Positions 55,724-64,000 of a stretch of 64,000 nucleotides of DNA are shown here, one piece after another. Position 1 is the first letter of the stretch. Each line of letters starts with the position of its first letter. Origin of the DNA: Desarmillaria ectypa (taxonomy: Eukaryota; Basidiomycota; Agaricomycetes; Agaricales; Physalacriaceae). A model generated the notes under the pieces. It did not search any database and was not told the DNA's origin. It saw nothing but the letters and a program-made list of their open reading frames with translations. The stretch lies in the NCBI GenBank assembly GCA_030407005.1, contig JAUDYN010000003.1:186001-250000 (forward strand). Reading direction: 5' to 3'. Position numbers and translations under genes: made by a program.

Positions 55724-58387
55724 ATGCCCGCTGATATTCAAAAGCATGTCCTGGTGTCGAATGCTCCAGATACCGTCAAGATTGAGTCCCTAGGTGGCGG
55801 CAATGGCCTCGACGACTTTGAGCAGCAGCATACTCCTCTGCAGCGCCAACTGAAGAACCGACATATCGCAATGATCAGGTAAAGTCGGAAATTTTTTCTT
55901 GGCCTACAGAAACGCTGATAGAGTCCGGACAGCCTTGGTGGTAAGCACGCTTCCTCATACTGGTTCACCGTAACGTCTTCGATTCAATTTGTAGGTGTCA
56001 TTGGAACCGGTCTGTTCCTAGGTACTGCTTCTTCCTTGAAAACTGGCAGACCTGTTGGCATGTGGACAGACTCATGAATCTTCCTTCTTACTGATACGTC
56101 ATCCAACCATTAGGTCTGTTGCTTGGATACACAACCATTGGGAGTTTATGTTTCAGTGTTATGGTTCGTCGTAAGAACCATTCCGAAGCGCCTCTTCTAC
56201 TTAACTGGTGGATAGGTGTCTCTTGGTGAAATGCTTGCCTTCTTACCACTCCCTGGGGGACACATCAAAATGGCCGATCGTTTTGTTGGACCTGCATTAT
56301 CATTCACCATTGGCTGGAGTGCGTGGTACACTTGGACTATTGGCGTGCCAGCGGAGCTGTCTGCGGCGACAGTCCTTGTCTACTATTGGAATAAAGATAC
56401 CAACAACGCGGCTTGGATAACGATGTGTCTTGGGGTCGCTGTTATCATCAATCTTTTCGGAGCAGGTTGTGTCTAATATTGCACAAATAGTACAACGTGC
56501 TATTTTTAACACACATTACTCTTAGGTGCATACGGTGAAGCAGAGTTTATGTTTGCTTCCATCAAGGTGATTACAATTGTTGGCCTGGTCATCCTGGGTA
56601 TCGTCCTCGATCTCGGCGGTACGTCCACAGCCATCTGTTTGCACCAATGTGTTTTAGGCTTACCTAGGTGGACCAAATCACGACCGTCTTGGCTTTCGAT
56701 ACTGGAAGAACCCAGGGCCATTCGTTAATTATCAAGGTATCCCCGGCGCGAAAGGACGGTTCCTGGGTTTCTGGGCAGTCTTGACGCAAGCTGCATTCTC
56801 TTTCATTGGTACAGAAATTGTCGCAGCAAGTATTACTCCTTTGCGCAGAGGACACTGATAGACTAATAAATGCGTGTAGATATCCGCCGGAGAAGCAAAG
56901 AGTCCTAGAACAAATTTGCCAAAAGCTATCAGGAAAGTTTACGTCCGGTGCGATTTCTTGGTTTCTCAGCTCAGCAAAGCGTTCATACGTTAGAAAGGAT
57001 CATCCTGTTCTATATTCTTGGTACCTTGGTCATTGGCCTGTTAGTGCCTTCGAATGATACAAGATTGAATTTGAACGACGGAACGGCACCATTTGTAAGT
57101 TTCCCCATATGCAACCCGTGATGCCACGTCCACTAACTATAGCTCCGTAGGTGATCGCTATTGAAAATGCTGGAATATCTGGTATGCATTCATTAGTATC
57201 TAGTATCGTCCACTTTCTGAAGCGTACATCGTCAGTCCTTCCTCATGTGAGCACCTCCCAAACTGCCTGATCCCACATAGATGGATATTTTTAAAGATCA
57301 TCAACACGGCACTATTGACATCGGCGTGGTCAGCGGCAACTAGTGACCTTTACACCAGTTCTCGCGCCTTGTGTAAGAATACTGTAACTCTTTTGTTTGC
57401 AATACATTTACACGCTTCTCCAGATGGTTTGGCTGCGACTGGAAATGCGCCAAAGGTGTTTCTGATCACTTTGAAGAATGGTCTGCCTATCGTCTCCATA
57501 GTAACCTGCGCTTCTTTTGGACTGCTGGCGTACATGTCTGTGAACGAAGACGCCGGGAAAGTTTTCGGTTGGTTTGCCAATTTAGCAGCAGTTACAGGTA
57601 TATGGTCATGAATTCGATAGGCTAAACTAATTGCTTGCTAGGGCTCATGTCGTGGTTTGGTATCAGCGTCACTTATATACGGTTTCATGCTGGACTCAAG
57701 GCACAGGGAATTGACCGGAAGAGGTTGCCTTATTATAATAAATTGAATCCATACTTGGCATGGTAAGTTAAGCACACTTCATAAAATTCCGTTGGTCTCA
57801 TTCCCTTAAGGTACTCGATGATTTTCTCGATCGTCATTGCTTTCGTGAGTTCCACTTCATACCAATGTTTATCATTCTCACGACCGTTGGTGCATAGTTC
57901 TGTGGTTGGTCCGTATTTCTGGAAGGTCACTGGGCCACAGGTCAAGCCTTCCCATTTCTTCAATGAAAACTATGACTATGATACTTATCAGCCATACAGA
58001 TAGCTTCATAACTAACTATCTCTCTTTCGTGATGTTTCCAACGATGTGGATTTGTTCTGCGATTTATTACCGGCAATTTATGATGAAACCGGAAGACGTG
58101 GACTTCGTTGGCGAAGTTGCTGAGGTAGTTGCTGCTACGTGAGTAATCTCGTCTCTCATATTTTTATGCCTCTAAAAGAAAGGTTCATATAGAGAAGATG
58201 AAGCACCACCAAAAACCAAGATTGCGGCCTTCAGTCGCATGCTGGTAAGATTTCATTGGCACACCAGGTTTTCTACATCTGATTCATGTTATATTAGAAT
58301 GTAGCAGAGAATTATCTATACGCTTGGGAAATTCTGTTTGTTTCTTTGAAGATAAAGGCCTTATTAGGTTCTAGAGAGGCGATTTAG
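55724..58387 (+). CDS. Amino-acid permease (APC superfamily, fungal YAT type)
   Basis: Plasma-membrane proton-amino-acid symporter with 12 expected membrane helices. After a cytosolic N-terminus (TPLQRQLKNRHIAMI) come the family's hallmarks: SLGGVIGTGLFLGTASSLK, GRPVGLLLGYTTIGS, VSLGEMLAFLPLPGGHIKMA, GWSAWYTWTIGVPAEL, GFWAVLTQAAFSFIGTEIVA then ISAGEAKSPRTNLPKAIRKV, LFYILGTLVIGLLVPSNDTR, HIINTALLTSAWSAATSDLY and YYNKLNPYLAWYSMIFSIVI. About 15 introns are needed. Two exons are tiny: 55933-55940 (8 nt) and 57236-57246 (11 nt). Two introns appear to use GC donors: 56058-56113 and 56826-56879. One acceptor is AAAG, restoring KVYVRIILFYI. No disabling lesion remains. The end is uncertain: either 58304 or, with one more intron, 58387. 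Substrate not predictable. Confidence 0.85.
56058..56113 (+). other. GC-AG intron in the permease gene
   Basis: Donor G/GCATGT, acceptor TTAG, 56 nt. Splicing gives GRPVGLLLGY, the conserved family sequence; no GT donor nearby keeps the frame. Confidence 0.7.
56826..56879 (+). other. Second GC-AG intron in the permease gene
   Basis: Donor A/GCAAGT, acceptor GTAG, 54 nt, with a CTAAT-like branch site (gactaataaa) before the acceptor. Splicing joins GTEIVA to ISAGEAKSP, as in the family. Confidence 0.7.
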
Positions 58388-58773
58388 TTATAAATGTGCA
58401 CATATACCTTTTGCACATTCGTGTTCACCTTCGTCCTTCAACGTGCAAGTCGTTTGCTTTGCTTGGTCCTCGAATAGGGATGAGTCCGATTATCATTTAC
58501 AAGGTCCGTTGGTCTTGCTGGAACGGGGAGGGAGGGAGGATGTTTATTTATATTACACATGCTTGTGCTGCGGTACTAAACACTCCTTAAGCCAAAATGA
58601 TTCAGCGTAGCCCCCGTAGGGTGCGGGGAGATGAGGGACTGCTAAAAATATATGGCAAAGGGGTGCCACGGTAATGGCAGTGCACTTTGGCGGACGATCA
58701 GAACGAAGCGGAATAGCGTTATTCCGGGCGGGGTAATCTATGATCTCACGGTGTTTCCCCACATCTATCCGCT
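58388..58773. other. Intergenic region before the CMD-hydrolase gene
   Basis: About 0.4 kb; holds the 3' flank of the permease and the promoter of the next gene. Only short unsupported frames. Confidence 0.4.
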
Positions 58774-60292
58774 ATGCCCAGCTCTCGACTCGTCCCAGGC
58801 CGTTATCCTCCGGTAGGTACCTCTCCCATTGCAGACGCTATCCGTGAACGGCGGGGCGCAAGAGGACTGACCGCTCTCGACGGTACCCTTCTCCATGTAC
58901 CTCCAGTAGCTCAGGGCTGGAATTCCCTTCTTGGAGCAATACGAACCAAGGGAAAGCTCTCTGACGATGTCAGAGAACTCATGGCATGTTTGAGAATATA
59001 ATTTTTAGCTTATGACTGAGGAAATTACCCAGATCCTCCGTGTTGCAGCACACAACCACGCAGCTTATGAATGGATTCACCACGAACATGTAGGGAGATC
59101 TGCTGGACTGACAACGGAGCAGCTGCTAGTAATCCGTGATACGTCTCATTTACCGATAGATGGGGGCGTCTTGAGTGCTTTGCAGAAAAGCGCACTGACT
59201 TTCGCGCAAGAGAGCACCACTGAGGTCAAGGTGTCGTTTGAGGTGACCGATGCGCTTAAAAAGAACCTTGAAGATGACGATGATCTCTTCGTTGAAGCAG
59301 CAGCAGTAGTTGCTACATACAACATGGTCTCTCGGTTCCTTGTTTCGCTTGATGTCGGTGGAGGTAGCGATGATCTCGTTCCGTGGCCTGCAGATGAACA
59401 AGAGGTGCTACTCAGTTTAACTTCTTCGCCTGCTACGCTTACACTCCTTTACCTGTAGCACAAAATATCCTTGTCTTCGTCTCCTTCACATTATATCTAT
59501 GTCAAAACCTATATCGTCTCACCTGCTGCGCCTTGGCTCGTCTTTTGTAACTCCTTACTGACCAATACCACCGTCTGGAACCCCCTTCTCACGTACCTCC
59601 TCGCACCTCCACGAGCTTTCAACATCCTCTTGCACGATCAACGCGGGCACGGCGCCTCTGTCTCCTCGCTATCTCAGCCTTGCACCATTCCGATCCTCGC
59701 GCAGGATGTAGCCCATGTTCTTGCGTCCCTCGAAATCAAGCAGGTACACAGCGTTATCGGAGTATCCCAAGGTGGAGCAGTAGCTCTCAGCTTTGGCACC
59801 CAATTTCCACATCTCACGAAGAGCATTGTTGCATGCGATACATCTCCAAAGACCCCTGCCGGAAACAAAGAGGCGTGGGAGAGTCGGATTGCAACGGCGA
59901 GGGAAAAGGGCATGAAGGAGCTCGCAGATATCACCGTCCCGCGGTGGTTTCCGAATGGATCGTCAATAATATACCCCAGACGACAAGCGATAGAAGAGAT
60001 GATAGAGGGCACGAATTTGGATGGTTTCGCGTTGGGTGCGAGTGCTTTGATGGAGTACGATCTCTATGCGGAAGGGCTAGATCACTGCAAGGTCAAGACG
60101 TTGCTTGTTGCGGGAGATTTGGATGGCGGCGGAAACATCGGTAAGGGAATGAAAGCACTCAAGGAGCGTTGGGCAGAGAAAGGCGGTGACGTTGTCTATC
60201 GAGAAATTCCACAGGCAGGGCATCTTCCTATGACCGATAATACGGGTAGGTATTGGGAAGTGTTGAGCGCTTTTGTTGGGAGTGTCGTGTAG
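58774..60292 (+). CDS. Carboxymuconolactone decarboxylase-like / enol-lactonase-like fusion protein
   Basis: Exons 58774-58983, 59033-59404 and 59459-60292 keep frame and give 471 residues. Residues 1-194 are a CMD/AhpD-like domain (VRELM then ILRVAAHNHAAYEWIHHEHV, ALQKSALTFAQESTTEV, EAAAVVATYNMVSRFLVSLD). Residues 195-471 are an alpha/beta hydrolase of the 3-oxoadipate enol-lactonase type: HDQRGHGAS, nucleophile elbow GVSQGGA with Ser about 297, TLLVAGDLDG, and catalytic His in QAGHLPM. Intron 1 (58984-59032, 49 nt) seems to use a GC donor (ATG/GCATGT). Intron 2 (59405-59458, 54 nt) contains the stop that otherwise ends the CMD frame, and the hydrolase frame has no ATG of its own before its conserved core. 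In bacteria these two activities are consecutive steps of protocatechuate catabolism. The fungal substrate is unknown. Confidence 0.75.
58984..59032 (+). other. GC-AG intron in the CMD-hydrolase gene
   Basis: Donor ATG/GCATGT, acceptor CCCAG, 49 nt. Splicing joins VRELM to ILRVAAHN as in CMD proteins. Without it the frame stops after 75 codons. Confidence 0.7.
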
Positions 60293-60527
60293 AATTGTAG
60301 TATGAACCAGATGTCGAATTTGTAAGTTGAGAGAGGCCAATAATATCTACAAGTTCTATCTCTACAAGTAGGAGCTGGCGCAGATCCAAGATAAGAACAT
60401 AAATGCATATTAATCATCGTAGGTATGTAACAGGAATTAAAAAGTTAACTAGTAAGTATCTAATATCTACATGTTAAATAAAAGCTCATTCTAGCATGGT
60501 CATCATTACTGTTCTTCCAGGGTATCA

Positions 60528-62719
60528 TTATGCTGCTTTCTCCCCCTGGGTGGCCTCTATTTCAAGCTGCTTCTCAATTTCTAGATCCTACAGCTTTCGT
60601 TAGCTCATAACCCAGAAAACCGCCCGAATCACTCACGATACAAGGTGCGAACCTGCTATGCTTCCTGATCTGTTTGCCGAATTTGTAAAAGAGGAAAGGG
60701 CTGGGCGCTAGCACCACACCAATCAGACCGACCAACGTAGATGCCCAGTTGATACCCAACTAGATGTATGATGAGTAAGTTTGACAAAGAGACGTGGATG
60801 CTCTTACATTGTGATACATCTGGACGGTAAAAAGGGGGAAAGCGGCGGCTACAAGAGAACGTATGATGGTGTTTGCAGCAAACGCAGACGCAGCATGGAT
60901 CCTAGGAGTGTATGAATAAACGATGGTATTTCAAAAAGTAGGCAAGTTTAACATACAAGTACACGTCCAGTAGGTAGCTCTGTCAGTGTTGCGTTGCCAT
61001 GAGTTTCATTTATCATGAGAGCATATAGGACGTACCAGGAACGACATGAATATGAGGCTTATACTAGCCCCAATGAAGATCGTGCTGATGGCAGGAACAT
61101 ACCACTTGATGCTCTCATACTGTCCTGTCCATCCCAGCCAAAAAGCGCCAACTATAAGACACGGTGCGCCTATCATCGCACCATAAAGCCGTTCTTCGGG
61201 AGGTGGATACCCCTTCCACTTCCGCACCAACTCTGGATAGTGCAGCGAGCAGAGAATATTGATTATAGCGCCTAGCGTTGTGCCAATCCCGACACCAATG
61301 AAGACCAGCCCATTTTCCCAAAGGGTGAAGCCACGGGTCTCGATGAAGATAATCGGAATCGCCTCAAACACTGTCATACGCGTGTTAGGTGAACATGAAA
61401 CGTCATCAACAGAAGAACAGGTTCCTTACATGCGTACAGAACAGCGTATACGACTGAAATATAGACTGTGACAAGAACGAGAATGGGTTCCAGCATAAGC
61501 ATCTTAAACGGTCGGTAGAGCGTCCGCTGTGCAATTCCTTTGATTGACCAATCTTCCATTTCATGTCCGGCGAACAGGTGGGCATTGGCTTCGGGATCCT
61601 CCTTTCTTAGATGCTTGGCCTGCAATTAATGAGTTTCAGTCGAGGACATAAGGATGAGATAACTCACCTTCTTTAGTAGAATCACCGACGCATTTGTTTC
61701 AGGAAGGAAGATGATAGCGATGGCAGTGCATGCGCCGGCAAATATCATCATCACCCAGTATATCCATCTCCATGTGACTGAGCTGCTCGCGATACTAGTA
61801 TGATGGTTAGACTGCTTGACGACAAGTGGACGCCATAGACTTACAAACCACCAACGAGGGGCCCGAGTACAGGTCCAAGGAAGACGCTGGTAGCAAACAG
61901 GCTTGCGGCAGGACCTCGACCGATCGCAGGCCATATGTCGGCAAATATACCTTAAGGACATCATACATGTGGTTAGGGCAAGGCAACGGGGCTAGAAGGG
62001 TATTACTCTACCTCCGTCAACGGCAAGAGGTGCTACGCCAAAGAAGCCTGAGAAGAATCGGCAGACTAATAGTGACTCAATATTATGAGCCAGAGCTTGT
62101 CCGAGGTGGAATAAGATGTACGCGAACATCGCTCCCAATATAACGGGACGTCGACCGTATAGCTCACTGCCGGGTCCCCAGAATGATGGCTGAGGTTGAA
62201 GAGTCAGAAAATCCGACTAGAGAGGGAGCGAGCACATACCCCAATTGCAAATCCCAGCAAGAAAAGAGTCACAATTGCATAGGCTGTTTCGCGGTTGATG
62301 TTGAATACGCGTACTGTCTCAGCGAAAGCAGACGTGGGAGCCGAGGATGCGAAAGAACTAAAGATAAAGAATGGTTTAACGAATGCAATGATAGGAACAA
62401 GAGGCCATACGCACACAGATAACGCTAAATTGACGCTAACAATGGTGACAACCCATTTCTTACTATTTGGCCAATTTTGAGGATTAGTGGGATCGTTTGG
62501 ACCGTCCCATGTTACCATGTTGGGGTCGACATAAGCTGTATGAGATCGATTAACAACACTTGGATAGCAAGGGTGAATCTCCTCACATTCAGAATCATTA
62601 TTAGAAAATTTCTTTCCCTCAGCCTTAGTTCCTATTGCCGTTGCAAGTGCAGGTGAGGAACGTATCGCGTCAAGAGCAGTAATGGAGGAGCGCGGAGTCG
62701 AATTCATGTTCATAGTCAT
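60528..62719 (-). CDS. MFS transporter, DHA1 drug:H+ antiporter type
   Basis: Polytopic plasma-membrane exporter of the DHA1 family (12 helices, proton antiport). The cytosolic N-terminus ends in WDGPNDPTNPQNWPNSKKWV, the typical signature before helix 1. Then FASSAPTSAFAETVRVFNIN, AYAIVTLFLLGFAIGPSFWG, PGSELYGRRPVILG (motif A-like), a central loop with AHLFAGHEMEDWSIKGIAQR, GFTLWENGLVFIGVGIGTTL, GAMIGAPCLIVGAFWLGWTG and LGINWASTLVGLIGVVLAPS. About ten short introns. The C-terminal exon (DLEIEKQLEIEATQGEKAA) ends at the stop 60530-60528. The ATG at 62719 was chosen because the frame upstream of it (to 62836) lacks family resemblance; the longer start cannot be excluded. It converges on the CMD-hydrolase gene, 235 bp from stop to stop. 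Its substrate may be an aromatic compound, but that is only a guess. Confidence 0.85.
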
Positions 62720-63914
62720 CTGAAGATGACGAACCTCGAGGGTTGTGTACGAGGGGACTGCCACAAGGCATATCCACGAAGTGAAGTTCTTTATATGAGC
62801 GCTGTTCGCAGTGCCATGATGAAAAGCTAAATACAAATGAAAACGACGTTCAGGATGGATCCATTATTGAAGCGTGTTCTCGAAGGGCGGTCTCCGGTTC
62901 TAATGAAGCCGAATAGCCCGATATTGCGGAGATGACACGTGAAAAAACCGCAAAACATGTGGAAGAAGTGCCGCCCCTGCCCCCGCATGCACGGTAAAGT
63001 CATTATCATCGTCAGACAAGATGAGCCCTCACATGCAAGCCCGTAAATGAGATGATAATCGCCTTCCGTGGGCCCTGAGCCTGTGCATTTCGGCACTTGA
63101 CTCGTATATCCAAGAAGGGGGCATGGCGCGGCGTCATATCCGAGATATGGAGAGTTATTAGCTTCGAGGCCCGGCGCCTTGCTTTTGGTGAATAGTCTGT
63201 ATGAAGGGGAGCATGATGCGACGTCAGACCCGCGTCCTGTTACGCTAGGAGGAAGTTCTTAATGCAGCGGTCGAGTCCGAGGCCTTGATGTGAGGCGCGG
63301 TCGTGAGAAGATAGTGGAAGTGCCCTAGACTCAACCTAGGCGCATGAAAACGCGGTTATTCTTGTGAAAATAGCATCAACACATGAAGACAAGGTATGTC
63401 AGAGCGATTGTACTGGCATCGTCGGCAATAGCTGGTACAATAAAAATCGGCTGAATTTAAACTACAAGAAGACGTCTATAGGGTAAGAACACAAAATTGC
63501 CGCCAGTATAATAGGGATAGCGACTGGGGGGAAGAGACAATACGTGATGCTCACGATGAATTGTCAATTCGGGGGTAACACCTGCCATCCAGAATTTGAA
63601 GGGATGCCTGAGAGATGAGTCGGGCATGACGTCTACAACACTGAACGCATACTAAGCCACATTTCACTCACTTTTCTCATGATCGTGGCAAGGTCGTGGC
63701 GCGAGTCACCCAATCAGTGGCTGTGCTTCCCATTAAGTAGACGAATTTTATAAGTAAATAATTATATAAACGAATTTATTCGCAAACTGTCACAGTCACG
63801 TGATAATCAGTCACACGCACGTGCCCAACTTTGCGCGTCCACCACAGTCCACCGCTCAACGTCGATCACGACGGCCGCTGACTTGCTCAACACTCATCCG
63901 CCGGACAGTCTCCG
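62720..63914. other. Divergent intergenic region before the right-edge gene
   Basis: About 1.2 kb with the MFS transporter promoter on one side and the right-edge gene promoter on the other. AT-rich at 63730-63780 (taagtaaataattatataaacg). No gene was recognised. Confidence 0.4.
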
Positions 63915-64000
63915 ATGGAGCAATTAGACTGGACACAAGAAGATTCCCAACAGAAACAAGATGCTATTCGCAAGGAAATCGCCCGACTCCAGGCACAGCT
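63915..64000 (+). CDS. Start of a gene cut by the window edge
   Basis: An ATG at 63915 opens an uninterrupted frame to the end of the window. The 28 visible residues begin MEQLDWTQEDSQQKQDAIRK and continue with a coiled-coil-like charged helix. The sequence before the ATG is GC-rich, like other promoter-proximal regions here. The family cannot be told from so little. Confidence 0.5.
   Translation, partial: MEQLDWTQEDSQQKQDAIRKEIARLQAQ

Noticed and set aside
56940..57000. A 15-residue insertion in the permease (reading CDFLVSQLSKAFIRL).
   Set aside because: A 50 nt intron with GTGCGA donor and AAAG acceptor removes it and restores KVYVRIILFYI exactly as in the family.
59033..59458. CMD gene ending at the TAG at 59456-59458 as a separate gene, followed by an independent hydrolase.
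   Set aside because: The hydrolase frame lacks an ATG before its conserved core, and a canonical 54 nt intron removes the stop and joins both frames in phase. Kept as a fusion, with the alternative stated in the finding.

Overview
The window is nuclear DNA of a filamentous basidiomycete, most likely an Agaricomycete. Genes are compact, both strands are used about equally, and most genes are cut by many 45-60 nt GT-AG introns. The gene content also fits: laccases, a Stealth-family sugar-phosphotransferase, an SMN homologue and a SKI3 scaffold. No plasmid, phage, CRISPR, rRNA or convincing tRNA signal was found. Exon borders below were read by eye from splice consensus, reading frame and family conservation.

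Left block (0.8-18.6 kb): housekeeping genes. In order: an SP/TP-rich disordered protein (-), the meiotic MutS homologue MSH4 (-), cytochrome c (-), ESCRT-0 subunit VPS27 (-), the RNA polymerase II largest subunit RPB1 (+, 17 exons including tiny exons in the CTD), and a WrbA-type quinone oxidoreductase (-). VPS27 and RPB1 share a divergent promoter.

Middle block (19.5-36.9 kb): rearranged and gene-poor. Two near-identical SMN-like genes lie in direct orientation about 5.3 kb apart and bracket a laccase (+). A second laccase (-) lies 7 kb further on in inverted orientation, beside an intact F-box gene (-); a decayed F-box/LRR-like stretch (+) lies between the laccases. The laccases share a nearly identical stretch that includes introns, inside otherwise diverged sequence. 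They differ at the residue expected to be the axial neighbour of type-1 copper.

Right block (36.9-64 kb): a disordered SP/TP protein with a KEN-box-like motif (+), a broken protein-kinase-like gene (-), SKI3 (-) divergent from a DHHC palmitoyltransferase (+), a Stealth/Xpt1-like type II membrane protein (-), Mediator subunit MED9 (+), a single-pass membrane protein with a sensor-like layout (+), an amino-acid permease (+), a gene that appears to fuse a carboxymuconolactone decarboxylase-like domain to a 3-oxoadipate enol-lactonase-like hydrolase (+), a DHA1-type MFS transporter (-), and the first exon of a gene cut by the right edge. The permease and the fusion gene together contain three apparent GC-AG introns.

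The most interesting signals are the SMN duplication around a laccase, the laccase pair with a conversion-like tract but different predicted copper-site class, the CMD-hydrolase fusion, and the micro-exon structure of the RPB1 CTD.
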